Below, one piece after another: positions 1-8,955 of a stretch of DNA of 64,000 bases (positions within the stretch are counted from its first letter, which is position 1; every line of letters begins with the position of its first letter). Made by a program: the position numbers and the translations under genes. Below the pieces are notes generated by a model. That model had not been told where the DNA came from. It did not search any database and was given only the letters and a program-made list of their open reading frames with translations. The DNA lies in contig CAWJPD010000003.1 in assembly GCA_963844635.1 (NCBI GenBank), forward strand, positions 372,001 to 436,000. Direction: 5' to 3'. The DNA comes from JAJPKK01 sp963844635 (GTDB lineage Bacteria > Pseudomonadota > Alphaproteobacteria > Rhizobiales > Xanthobacteraceae).

Positions 1-549
1 GAACACGAATTGCGCGATCAGCGCCCGGAGTGCGGCGCCATGACCGCGCATCTCGAGCGAGAACATCGAGCGCCCGGCGATTTCGAGTGCCAGGAAATGC
101 ATGGCCGCAAGCATGTCGACCGGACCGGTTGCGGCGGCAAGATGCGCGATGCTGTCGCGTGCGGCCGCGGCGATGTGGACGGCCAGCACCGGCATGACGC
201 GGGGCGCCAGAGCGGGCGCGATGGTGCGGCGCTGATGCTGCCACTCCTCGCCTTCGCTGAGCAGCAGTCCGCGGCCGATGAGCGGGCGCAGGATGCGAAT
301 GCTTGCGGCGGACCGCGTGTAGTTGGAGACGTTCTCGACCAGAACCCGGTGGATGCCCTGTGGCCCGTTCAGCAGGAACCGCTTTCGGTGCAGGAACGAG
401 CCGCTGACCAGGTCTTTCTCATAGGCCTCCTTGGGCCATATGCTGAGCGAGTTGCGGCGCAGCGTGGAAAAGAACTGGAATACGCCCAAGCTTTGCGGGG
501 GAATGTGCGGGCGAGGCGGGGTGAAGAGCGGTGGCTGATGCAGGTTCAT
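1..549 (-). CDS. Cytochrome P450, N-terminal part (cut by window edge)
   Basis: The reverse strand reads without a stop from an ATG at 549 to the window edge: 183 codons starting MNLHQPPLFTPPRP. The proline-rich start, the stretch GRGLLLSEGEEWQHQRR and the following TIAPAL correspond to the helix-C region of P450s, where W-x-x-x-R holds a haem propionate (here WQHQR). The spacing resembles class I/CYP4-like bacterial P450s. The oxygen-binding I helix, ExxR and Cys-ligand loop lie outside the window, so catalytic competence cannot be judged. P450s are haem mono-oxygenases that need a redox partner; none is visible nearby. No strong ribosome-binding site precedes the ATG, so the start is provisional. 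Substrate unknown. Confidence 0.85.
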   Translation of the reverse strand, partial: MNLHQPPLFTPPRPHIPPQSLGVFQFFSTLRRNSLSIWPKEAYEKDLVSGSFLHRKRFLLNGPQGIHRVLVENVSNYTRSAASIRILRPLIGRGLLLSEGEEWQHQRRTIAPALAPRVMPVLAVHIAAAARDSIAHLAAATGPVDMLAAMHFLALEIAGRSMFSLEMRGHGAALRALIAQFVF

Positions 550-623
550 CGCTATCGCATCAATGCTGCGGGATCGCGGAACGAATATAGCGATCCGTCC
601 ATTTGGTCGCCAACCGGCCACCC

Positions 624-764
624 GAGCGGGATGGGTTCGGCTCGAATCGCTTTTCCGCTCGATACTCTTTCGCATCCGTCGCGGACTGCGCTCGAGAACG
701 GATGCGCCGTGATTTTGCGCGTGATGTTTTCCGCGAAGTCTGCGACTTTCGGGCTCATGCGCTG
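624..764 (+). repeat. Composite hairpin repeat, modules A-B-C (divergent copy)
   Basis: Between the P450 and DUF2188 genes. Module A (624-661, inverted ends GAGCGGGA / TTCCGCTC) is followed by module B (core GCATCCGTCGCGGACTGCGC) and module C (717-764, ends GCGCGTGAT / CTCATGCGC). This is the most diverged copy of the family seen in the window. Confidence 0.75.
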
Positions 765-777
765 ACAGGAGCCAGGA

Positions 778-1017
778 ATGACAAAGATCACCTATGAGAT
801 CGTCGAGCATGACGGCGGTTGGGCCTATCGCCTCGACGGCGTCTACTCGGAAACATTTCCCAGTCACGATGAGGCGCGCAGCGCCGCCCGGCACGCGGCA
901 CAGGAACAAGTCCTTCCGGGACAAACGACGTACATCTCATACGAAGATTCGCACGGCCGCTGGCACCAGGAACTGGCGTCAGGTGAGGACCGGCCGGAAG
1001 TCGATGTCGAGGGCTAA
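778..1017 (+). CDS. Small DUF2188-like protein
   Basis: 79 residues, MTKITYEIVEHDGGWAYRLD. The pattern of a short strand (YEIVEHDGGWAYRLDG), a helix rich in Ala and Arg (DEARSAARHAA) and an acidic tail is that of DUF2188, small proteins of unknown role that occur in many Hyphomicrobiales. A ribosome-binding site (AGGAGCC) sits just before the ATG. The gene converges on fumC with 102 bp between the stops. No signal peptide or membrane segment. Function unknown. Confidence 0.75.
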   Translation: MTKITYEIVEHDGGWAYRLDGVYSETFPSHDEARSAARHAAQEQVLPGQTTYISYEDSHGRWHQELASGEDRPEVDVEG

Positions 1018-1119
1018 TCACAAACGGTCAGCACCGCGGCACATTCGACTGGCGGGATGCTGACCACGCAGCCTGTGCCAGCCCCTTGAAGGACCGCAAA
1101 GTCAACCGGCTCCAGCTCT

Positions 1120-2523
1120 TTACCCGTTTGCGACATAGGGGTTGACCATTTTGGCGGGGTCGACGATTCGGTCGAAATCGTCCGCGCTGACATATCCGAG
1201 CGCGAGCGCCGCCTCCTTGAGCGTCAAGTCATGGTTGGAGGCATAATGGGCGATGCGCGAGGCCTTGTCGTAGCCGATCACAGGCGCGAGTGCGGTAACG
1301 AGCATCAGGGAGCGCTCGACATAATCGCGAATGCGTTTGCGGTCCGGCTGCGCGCCTTCGATCAAGAACTTGCGGAAATTGGCACAGGCATCGGCCGTCG
1401 TCGTGATCGAACGCATGACGTTGTAGATCATCAGCGGCTTGTAGACATTCATTTCGAGATAGCCGCCGGCGCCCCCGAATCCGACGGCGACGTCGTTCGC
1501 CATGACCTGTACGGCCACCATGGTCAAGGCCTCGGCCTGGGTGGGATTGACCTTGCCCGGCATGATCGAGGAGCCGGGTTCGTTTTCCGGCAGCGCCAGT
1601 TCGGCAAAGCCCGCCCGCGGACCACACGCCATCAGCCGGATATCGTTGCCGATCTTGTAAAGCGAGACTGCGAGCGTGCGCAGGGTGCCCGAAAGTTGCA
1701 CAAGTCCGTCGTGCGCGCCCTGCACCGCGAATTTGTTCGGCGCGCTGACAAAGGGCAGCCCAGTGAGGCGCGCGATTTCGGCCGTCGCCGCGGCGCCGAA
1801 TCCCGGCGCCGCATTGATTCCAGTGCCGACCGCCGTGCCGCCGAGCGCCAGCGGATAGACGCCCTTGAGCGCATCGGCGAGCCGCGCAAGGTCGTCGTCG
1901 AGCATCGCCGCGTAGCCGGACCATTCCTGGCCAAGTGTCAGCGGGGTGGCGTCCTGCAGGTGGGTCCGACCGATCTTGACGATGTCGCCCCATTCCGCGG
2001 CCTTTGCCGCAATCGCATCGCGCAAAGCGGTCACCGCGGGAACAAGATGCCCGGCGACGCCGCGCGCCGCGGCGATGTGCATGGCCGATGGAAATGTATC
2101 GTTCGTCGATTGCGACATGTTGACGTGATCGTTCGGATGAACCGGCATTTTGCTGCCGAGCGCCGTCCCTGCGAGGGCGCAGCAGCGGTTCGAGATCACC
2201 TCGTTCACATTCATGTTGAATTGCGTGCCGCTGCCGGAAATCCACACGTTCAGCGGGAACATCTCGTCGTGACGCCCGGCGATGATTTCGTCGCACGCCG
2301 CATCGATCAGCGCATGCGCCCGCTCATCGAGGCGTCCGCCGGCGCGATTGGCATTTGCCGCCGCCTTCTTCAGAAAGGCATAGGCCGCGATCATGTCGCG
2401 CGGCATCAGGTCGGCGCCGATGCGGAAGAATTGCAACGCGCGCTGAGTCTGAGCGCCCCACAGCTTGTCGGCGGGGACCTCGATCTCTCCGAGGCTGTCG
2501 GTTTCGGTCCGAAACTGCGTCAT
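1120..2523 (-). CDS. fumC: Fumarate hydratase class II
   Basis: Catalyses reversible hydration of fumarate to L-malate in the TCA cycle; a soluble homotetramer without an iron-sulfur cluster. The superfamily signature GSSIMPGKVNP (about residue 320) carries the catalytic serine loop, and the substrate-binding segments SGSGTQFNMNVNEV and GRTHLQDATPLTLGQEWSGY are present. I chose the ATG at 2523 (MTQFRTETDSLGEIEV): it has GGAGAG upstream and gives 467 residues, the usual FumC length. The frame is open for 33 more codons upstream, but that part is low-complexity and not FumC-like. The reading frame is intact. The divergent gene starts at 2761, leaving a 237-bp shared promoter region. Confidence 0.96.
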   Translation of the reverse strand: MTQFRTETDSLGEIEVPADKLWGAQTQRALQFFRIGADLMPRDMIAAYAFLKKAAANANRAGGRLDERAHALIDAACDEIIAGRHDEMFPLNVWISGSGTQFNMNVNEVISNRCCALAGTALGSKMPVHPNDHVNMSQSTNDTFPSAMHIAAARGVAGHLVPAVTALRDAIAAKAAEWGDIVKIGRTHLQDATPLTLGQEWSGYAAMLDDDLARLADALKGVYPLALGGTAVGTGINAAPGFGAAATAEIARLTGLPFVSAPNKFAVQGAHDGLVQLSGTLRTLAVSLYKIGNDIRLMACGPRAGFAELALPENEPGSSIMPGKVNPTQAEALTMVAVQVMANDVAVGFGGAGGYLEMNVYKPLMIYNVMRSITTTADACANFRKFLIEGAQPDRKRIRDYVERSLMLVTALAPVIGYDKASRIAHYASNHDLTLKEAALALGYVSADDFDRIVDPAKMVNPYVANG

Positions 2524-2760
2524 GCGGCTCTCCGATGCGCGGCCAAAAGCGCGAAAACGCACGCTGCGTTCGTACCAAGAATTCTGACGCGGCGCGGTGC
2601 CGATTTTCGAAGATTTATTCATTATCTTCTAGCGGGTGAACCGCCGCCACGCTCCCAAATCGGGCAGGGATGGGGCTGGGAATCGGACGGTAGGATGCTA
2701 ATCTGTGCGCATCCGGCCCGCGCCGGCATTGGCGGTCGGGTTCGAGAGAGAGGAACACAC

Positions 2761-4926
2761 ATGCTGAAGCTGAAACGATTTTATCTCGGCACCGCCGCGG
2801 CCGCGGGCTTTGCCGGGCTGCTGGCCGGCCCGATGCCTGCGCTGGCCCAAAGCGTTGCGATCGATGGCGACGATATCGGCGGCGTTGTTGCCGGACCGAA
2901 CGGGCCCGAGGCCGGCGTCTGGGTCATTGCCGAGACGACCGACCTGCCGACCCGGTTCACCCGCATCGTCGTCACCGACGACCAGGGCCGCTATGTCGTG
3001 CCCGATCTGCCGAAGGCCGATTACAACGTCTGGGTGCGCGGCTATGGCCTCGTCAATTCGGCCAAGGTTGACGGCGAGCCCGGCCGAGCACGCTCGATCT
3101 GAAGCCGATGCCGGCGCCGAACGCCGCCGCGGCGGCGGCACTATTATCCGGCGATCTACTGGTACTCGATGATCAAGATCCCGGACGAGAGCCAGTTCGG
3201 CGGGCACAGGCGCGATATCCCGGCAAACGTAACTCAAGCAGGAATGGCTCACGCACGATCAAGAACCGCGACTGCGTCGGCTGCCACCAGCTCGGCCAGC
3301 TCGGCGACGCGCACCATCCCGCCGCGTTCGGCACGTTCAAATCCGGCGAAGACGCCTGGATGCGCCGCGTCCAGTCCGGCCAGGCGGCGCCGAACTGATG
3401 GTCAACCCGCTCGCCGGCCATCTCGGCGGCGTGCCGTTCAAATATTTCGGCGACTGGACCGACCGCATCGCCAAGGGCGAGCTGCCGCACGCCAAGCCGC
3501 CGCGGCCGCAGGGCGTCGAGCGCAAATCGTCGTCACCACCTGGGATTGGGGCAGCGAGAAGCACTATCTCCACGACCTGATCTCGTCCGACAAGCGCAAT
3601 CCGACGGTCAACGGCTATGGTCCGATCTTCGGCTCGACCGAGTATTCGACCGAGGATCTGCCGATCCTCGACCCGAAGACCAACACGGCGAGCACGTTCA
3701 AGGCGCCGGTGCGCGATCCGAACATGCCCGAATCGCTCGGCCCCGGCCACGCCGCCATGAAAAGCCGATGATGCCGTCGGCCTATTGGGGCGACGAACAA
3801 GATCTGGGACGCCACAGGTCAACAACCACAACGCCATGTTCGACGAGAAGGGGCGCCTGTGGCTGGCCGCGGCGGTGCGCGGGCCCGACAATCCCGCCTT
3901 CTGCAAGAAGGGCTCGGATCAGCCCTCGGCCAAGCTGTTCCCGATCGAGCAAAGCCATCGCCAGCTCGGCGATGCTCGACCCGAAGACGATGAAGTACAC
4001 CTTCGTCGATACCTGCTTCGGCACCCATCATCTGCAGTTCGGCTTCGACGCCAACAACACGCTGTGGGCGAGCGGCGGCGGCCCGGTGCTGGGCTGGCTC
4101 AACACCAAGATGTTCGACGAGACCGGCGATGCCGCGAAAGGCGCAGGGCTGGACGGCCTTCGTGCTCGACACCAACGGCAACGGCAAGCGCGACGGGACT
4201 ATGTCGAGCCGAACCAGCCGGTCGATCCGGCCAAGGACAAGCGCATCGCCGGCGGCTTCTATGCGGTGATGCCGAACCCGGCCGACGGCTCGGTCTGGGG
4301 CACCGTCGGCATGTTCGGCGGCACGGGCGCCATCGTGCGCGTCGATCCGGGTCCGAATCCGCCGGCGACGGCATTGTCCGAAATCTACAACATGCCGCTG
4401 CCGGGCTTCGGCCCGCGCGGCGGCGACATCGACAGCAAGGGCGTGGTCTGGGTGTCGCTCGCCAGCGGCCATCTCGGCAGCTTCGACCGGCGGCAAATGC
4501 AAGGGGCCGCTGAACGGCCCGAACGCGACCGGCGACCAATGCCCCGAGGGCTGGACGTTCTACCAATATCCGGGTCCCGGCTTCGACGGCATCGGCGAGA
4601 ACAGCGCCGAGGCGAGCTATTACAGCTGGGTCGATCAGCACAACACGTTCGGCCTCGGCAACGACGTGCCGATCTCGACCGGCAACTCGAACGACGGCCT
4701 GATCGCCTTGAAGGACGGCAAGATGGTCACGCTGCGCGTGCCATATCCGATGGGCTTCTACGCCAAGGGCCTCGACGGGCGCATCGACGACCCGAACGCC
4801 GGCTGGAAAGGCCGCGGCCTGTGGACGTCGAGCGGCGACCGCACGCCGTGGCTCAAGGAAGGCGGCAAGGGCACGACGCCGATGGTCGTGCACTTCCAGC
4901 TGCGCCCCGATCCGCTCGCGCACTGA
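2761..4926 (+). pseudogene. Secreted mono-haem c / beta-propeller protein, many frameshifts
   Basis: The protein is readable from MLKLKRFYLGTAAAAG (signal peptide ending PALAQ) to HFQLRPDPLAH at 4926, but only by changing frame about ten times (for example near 3085, 3130, 3225, 3245, 3390, 3525, 3765, 3820, 3970, 4145 and 4495). After the signal peptide comes a carboxypeptidase-regulatory-like beta-sandwich (VTDDQGRYVVPDLPKADYNV), then a haem-c site CVGCH at 3273-3287, then a long Vgb/SMP-30-like propeller segment (WASGGGPVLGWLNTKMFDET, GFGPRGGDIDSKGVVWVSLA). Similar proteins are periplasmic and of unknown substrate. A good ribosome-binding site (GAGAGAGGAA) precedes the ATG. Protein-level conservation between shifts points either to very recent decay or to sequencing error; the density is far above that in neighbouring genes. 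Confidence 0.75.
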
Positions 4927-4960
4927 ACGCGTCCCGCTCGAAGAGGTGGCGGAAAAACGA

Positions 4961-5021
4961 AGGGCGGGAAAGCTTTCCCGCCCTTTTCTCATAAGGAAGG
5001 GCGGGAAAGCTTTCCCGCCCT
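4961..5021. terminator. Twin palindromic terminator between convergent genes
   Basis: Two identical 24-bp perfect palindromes (left arm AGGGCGGGAAAG) at 4961-4984 and 4998-5021, separated by 13 bp. The first is followed by a T-run on the + strand. They lie between the stops of two convergent genes, so a bidirectional intrinsic terminator is the simplest reading. Confidence 0.8.
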
Positions 5022-5044
5022 CTATACGGTGCCTTGGACCACGA

Positions 5045-5482
5045 TTATTCGCGAGGAGCGCCACCCGGCGCGCCGCCCTGGCCACCCGGCGCGCCGCCAG
5101 GTCCCTGTGCGGCGCCCTGGCCCATCTTCGTTCCGTCGGGAAGCGTGATGGACATGAACTGGCCGCCGGCCGAGCCGTCCCGGAGCGGGTGGACCGTCAG
5201 TTTGATCGGCATGCCCGGGGTCAACGTCTTCGGACGCCAGCCTTGCCGCGCGAGACCGCCGGGGCCATTCATCTCGATCGCCCATTGCTGGTCACCGCCG
5301 CCCTCTTTGGCGACATTCAGCATGATCCACGCATGCGGATTGGTCCACTGGAATTCCTTCACGGTGCCTTCCAGGTTCGTGGTCTTTTCCGCATCGAACA
5401 TCGCGAAGGAGTGGTGCGCAATCGCAGGTACCGCAAACATCGCGACCGCGATGCCCGCAAGTCCGAGTGTCTTGAATTTCAT
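5045..5482 (-). CDS. DUF6152 family secreted protein
   Basis: 145 residues. A signal peptide (MKFKTLGLAGIAVAMFAVPA, cleavage near AIA-HHSF) precedes the family core: HHSFAMFD, the strand VKEFQWTNPHAWIMLNV, and PGMPIKLTVHPLRDGSAGG. The tail is a Gly/Pro/Ala repeat (GGAPGGQGGAPGGAP). Function unknown; exported. The ATG at 5482 has CGGAG eight bases upstream. Such proteins often sit beside secreted proteins of the kind seen at 12861 and 24598, which hints at a shared periplasmic role, but this is inference. Confidence 0.85.
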   Translation of the reverse strand: MKFKTLGLAGIAVAMFAVPAIAHHSFAMFDAEKTTNLEGTVKEFQWTNPHAWIMLNVAKEGGGDQQWAIEMNGPGGLARQGWRPKTLTPGMPIKLTVHPLRDGSAGGQFMSITLPDGTKMGQGAAQGPGGAPGGQGGAPGGAPRE

Positions 5483-5664
5483 GAGATATCTCCGGCTTGG
5501 TTGCTCTGGCCTGTCTCGTCAGACGCCAGCCTGCAGTGCTATATTCCATAGCCAGCTGACTGCAAGCTGACCGCAAGCTGAATAAGAGCTGAACGAAGAA
5601 GCGCGCCGCGATCCGCCTCGCGGGTATCTCGCTTCGCCGCCCGCAACGAAGCGGGGAGGTCGCC

Positions 5665-6318
5665 ATTCGCATCCTGCTGGTTGAAGATAATCCAGAGCTT
5701 TCGCGGCGCTTGACCGAAGGACTGCAATCCGCGGGTTTTGTCGTCGAGCATGCGATTGACGGCGAAACGGGTTATCGACTCGGCAGTTCGGAAAATTTCG
5801 ATGCCGCTATTCTCGACCTCGGCCTTCCCGACATGAAAGGTGTCGATGTGCTCAAGCACTGGCGTCAGGGCGGGCGGGAAATGCCTGTGCTGATCCTGAC
5901 CGCGCGGGGCAGCTGGACGGAAAAGGTGGAGGGTCTGAACGCCGGCGCCGATGATTACATCACCAAGCCGTCCCACATCCAGGAGATTGCGGCCCGGCTG
6001 CGCGCGCTGATCCGCCGCTCGGCCGGCAAGCCGATGCCCACTCTGATCCACAAGGACATCGAATTATCGCCAGCCGCCGGGACCGTGACCGTGGCCGGCA
6101 AGCCGATCGAACTCACCGCGCAGGAATTCCGCATCCTGAATTACTTCATGCACCGCAAAGGCCGCGTGATCTCGCAATCGGAATTGCTCGACCACCTCTA
6201 CTCGATGCAGACCGAGCGCGACCCGAACACCATGGAGGTCTACGTCGCGCGGCTGCGCCGCAAACTCGGGCGCGATACGATCAAGACCCTGCGCGGCCTC
6301 GGATACCGGTTTGGATGA
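5665..6318 (+). CDS. PhoP/OmpR-type response regulator, apparent ATT start
   Basis: Receiver domain (RILLVEDNPELSRRL; phospho-acceptor Asp in AILDLGLPDMKG; Thr in LILTARG; Lys in DDYITKPSH) followed by an OmpR-type winged helix (LTAQEFRILNYF ... MEVYVARLRRKLG ... LRGLGYRFG). To contain the acidic pocket EDN the protein must start at or before 5668. The only well-placed codon is ATT at 5665, five bases after a perfect GGGGAGG; ATG, GTG and TTG are absent in frame until TTG at 5710, which would delete the first strand. Homologues start MRILLVEDN. The stop overlaps the kinase start (ATGA), implying translational coupling. Kinase partner: 6315-7684. Confidence 0.88.
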   Translation: MRILLVEDNPELSRRLTEGLQSAGFVVEHAIDGETGYRLGSSENFDAAILDLGLPDMKGVDVLKHWRQGGREMPVLILTARGSWTEKVEGLNAGADDYITKPSHIQEIAARLRALIRRSAGKPMPTLIHKDIELSPAAGTVTVAGKPIELTAQEFRILNYFMHRKGRVISQSELLDHLYSMQTERDPNTMEVYVARLRRKLGRDTIKTLRGLGYRFG

Positions 6319-7684
6319 ACAAGTCGTTCCTGCGCAGTCTCCGCGCACGCCTCGTCATCGGTGCGGTGATCTGGATTGCGGTCGGCATCTATGCCGCGGG
6401 CATCTTCATCTCGGCCTTGTTTCGGCAATACGCGACCGACCTCGTCGAGATCGAGCTGCGCAACCGGCTCGAGGAGCTGGTGTCCCTGATCGATGTCGAT
6501 GACGAGGGCTTCCCGCATCTGCATCGGCTGCCGAGCGATCCGGTGTTTGGCGAAATCGGCTCCGGTTATTCCTGGCAGGTCAGCCGGTCCGGCGTGAGTT
6601 TGATCAAATCCACCTCCGCGAGCGCGGTTGCTCTGCCGATCCCGGACGATGCGCTCGCGATGGACGAGGTTCACAGGCTTGTCGTCGCCGGACCGCGCGG
6701 GCCGATGATGGTGATGGAGCGCATGTATCTGCCCGAAGGGAGCGCGCCTCCACCGATGCGCGTGCAGGTCGATGCGGAGGCCGCGATCGTTGACGGCATG
6801 GCGCCGACGTTTAACGTTCCATTGACGCTTTCGCTGGCGCTGCTCGCACTCGCGCTCATGGTTGCGGCAGCCCTGCAGGTCTCATTCGGCCTGCAGCCAA
6901 TGTCCCGGTTAAGGCGTGCGCTGGGCGCGATCGGATCGGGAAAATCGACGAAACTGCCAAGCGATTTCCCGTCCGAGGTTCAGCCCCTGGTCAACGATCT
7001 CAATAACCTCATCGAAGTCAATCAGCAGATGGTGCTACGCGCCCGCGCGCAGGCCGGCAATCTCGCCCATGCCTTGAAGACGCCGCTCGCGGTCCTGACC
7101 GATGAAGCCTACCGCCTGGAAGGCCGGGGTGATGCCGAATTGGCCTCCGTCATTCTCCAGCAGTCGCAGCGCATGCAGCGCCAGATCGATTATCAGATCG
7201 CCCGCGCGCGCGCCGCCGCCTCGCGATCGGTGCCGGGCGTTGTTGCGCCGGTCACGCCGACCGTCACCAACATCATTGCGGCGATGACGCGTCTCTACAG
7301 CTCAAAAAATTTGAGGATCGCGATGGATATCGACGCGCGCTGCGTCGCCTTGTGCGATCCGATGGACCTGAACGAGATGCTGGCCAACCTGATCGACAAT
7401 GCCTGCAAATGGGCGGTCGAAAACGTCGAAGTGCGCGGCACCGTCGATCAAGCCGCGTGCGAAGTGGCCGTCACTGTCGAGGATGACGGGCCGGGACTGC
7501 CTCCGGAATCGCTGGAGGTCGTCTTCCGGATCGGCGAACGCCTCGACGAGCAGGTGCCGGGTCAGGTCTCGGCCTGCCCATCGTACGCGATCTCGCAAAG
7601 CTTTATGGCGGGGATATCCGCCTCGAGCCGTCAAGCCAAAGCGGCCTGCGGGCTATTCTCAGATTGCCGTATGCTCGTGCTTAG
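6315..7684 (+). CDS. PhoQ-like sensor histidine kinase (1-base deletion in G2 box)
   Basis: Two membrane segments (about residues 12-34 and 168-192) flank a periplasmic sensor. They are followed by a HAMP-like linker, the H-box LAHALKTPLAVL (His252), N-box NLIDNACKWA (Asn362) and G1 box EDDGPGLP. At 7562/7563 one T is missing: as written the frame runs out of the kinase at residue 416 and ends at 7721. With one T restored the sequence continues GSGLGLPIVRDLAKLYGG and stops at 7684, giving about 457 residues. The lost part is exactly the ATP-lid glycines, so the uncorrected product would be inactive. The start overlaps the regulator stop by 4 bp. Ligand unknown; PhoQ-like sensors respond to cations or envelope stress. 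Confidence 0.88.
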
Positions 7685-7833
7685 CGGGGACCCCGGTCAT
7701 GCCGTAGAACACCGGCTGTGACGGATCGCAGTCGGAATGTGCCTATGGGCAACCCACACGGGGCTGGAAAAAGCCGGAGCCGGACCAAGTTTTGACACGT
7801 TCCCGTGATGCTGGTGTGATGACTGGCGGTGAG

Positions 7834-7932
7834 GGTTCCCGCGAAAATAACTAGGTTCGTTCTTAGGGCAAGTCGCCGCACCGGCGGGCCGAATCCTGCC
7901 AAGTACCAGAGCAGTTATTTTCGCGGGGGTCC
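7834..7932. repeat. 99-bp element with inverted ends, family R4, copy 1
   Basis: The ends CCCGCGAAAATAACT (7838-7852) and AGTTATTTTCGCGGG (7913-7927) are exact inverted repeats. A diverged copy lies at 58818-58911, with shared interior (GTTC..GGGCAA..TC.CCGCAC and TCCTGCC.AG). There is no coding capacity. It is the only recognisable feature in the 420-bp gap 7685-8104. Confidence 0.7.
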
Positions 7933-8104
7933 TTGACCCGTCGTGGCAGCACATCACGACGGCTCGCCCATAAATTCTGGTTACCAGCTCCGCCGACAAG
8001 CATGGGACGCGGATTGTGCTCAGCCGTGATGCTCCGCAGCTGCCAACGGTTTTGCCTCGGCTCGCTGCTGCGCTCTCGCAAAAACACTGGGCAGAACACG
8101 GGAC

Positions 8105-8932
8105 ATGACAAGCAAACCTTATTCAAGCCTGCCTGCGGCCGGGCTCGTTCTCGCCTTCGCGCTTACCGGCGCGCGGGCGGATACCGCGCCCGTATCGGAC
8201 TGCGCGCGCGGCGATGTCATCATCGGCGAGGCGGACCGCGTCATCGACGGCAAGTCCTTCCTGTTCGACGACGGCCGTGAAGTTCTCCTGGCGGGAATCG
8301 AAACCCCGGCCACCGCTTCACCGGGCGAAGCCGCGCCTTCGTCGTTGGCGATGATCGCCAAGTCTTCACTCGAAGCGCTCGCCCGGCATCGTAAGGTCAC
8401 GCTCCGCTCGGTTACCGGCACCGATCGCTACGGCCGGGTGACAGCGTTGGTATTCACGTCCGACGGTGGGACCGGCGAAACACTGGTTCAGCGCGAACTG
8501 CTGGCGAGGGGTGAGGTTTTATTATCCCCGATAGGGTTGGGCGCTGCCTGCCTGACGCTGCTTCGTGCTGCGGAACGCGCCGCGCGGGGTGCCAAGCTTG
8601 GCCTGTGGGCGGATTTATACTATGTTCTGAAATCTGCGGATAATGCTGCGGGTGTCCTCGCAGAACTCGGTCGTTTTGCGGTGGTCGGGGGCAAGGTCGA
8701 TCAAGTGCGGTCGAGCGGCGGGGTCGTTTACGTGAATTTTGGGCGGCGGTGGTCGGAAGATTTTACCGTCACCATCCTCAAGCGAAACGAACGCCTGTTT
8801 GCTGGCGCCGGCATGACGCCGGACCGCTTGGCGGGCCGTCGCCTTGAAGTGCGCGGCTTTGTCGAGGAGCATGGCGGTCCCTCGATCGAGGCGACGCGGC
8901 CGGAGCAGATCGAGGTCTTGGACAGCCGTTGA
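8105..8932 (+). CDS. Secreted thermonuclease-like (SNase fold) protein, degenerate site
   Basis: 275 residues with a signal peptide (to about GARA-D). The SNase/OB-fold core runs from VIIGEADRVIDGKSFLFDDG through LLAGIETP to TGTDRYGRVTALVF and GLWADLYYVL. Aligned by eye on staphylococcal nuclease, the catalytic Arg35 position is Leu, Asp40 is Glu and Glu43 is Ala, while the DRYGR segment with Arg87 is kept. Nuclease activity is therefore doubtful and a binding role more likely. A second beta-rich domain follows (about residues 185-275, VYVNFGRRWSEDFTVTI). It lies just upstream of the M48 lipoprotein and is probably co-transcribed with it. Confidence 0.85.
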   Translation: MTSKPYSSLPAAGLVLAFALTGARADTAPVSDCARGDVIIGEADRVIDGKSFLFDDGREVLLAGIETPATASPGEAAPSSLAMIAKSSLEALARHRKVTLRSVTGTDRYGRVTALVFTSDGGTGETLVQRELLARGEVLLSPIGLGAACLTLLRAAERAARGAKLGLWADLYYVLKSADNAAGVLAELGRFAVVGGKVDQVRSSGGVVYVNFGRRWSEDFTVTILKRNERLFAGAGMTPDRLAGRRLEVRGFVEEHGGPSIEATRPEQIEVLDSR

Positions 8933-8955
8933 GAGGGGAAACGGGCAAGCCTGTC

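Noticed and set aside
10..765. Long + strand open frame over the P450 gene
   Set aside because: The translation is Arg/Gln/Asp-rich with no family likeness, while the reverse strand gives a clear P450 N terminus.
1231..3102. 623-codon + strand frame opposite fumC
   Set aside because: It is a shadow of fumC; only its last about 110 codons (from 2761) coincide with a real gene.
2761..4926. Programmed frameshifting in the haem-c/propeller gene
   Set aside because: There are too many shifts, in both directions and without slippery heptamers; decay or sequence error is simpler.
7933..8280. Open frame between the kinase and the thermonuclease gene
   Set aside because: It overlaps the thermonuclease start in another frame and has no leader, ribosome-binding site or domain.
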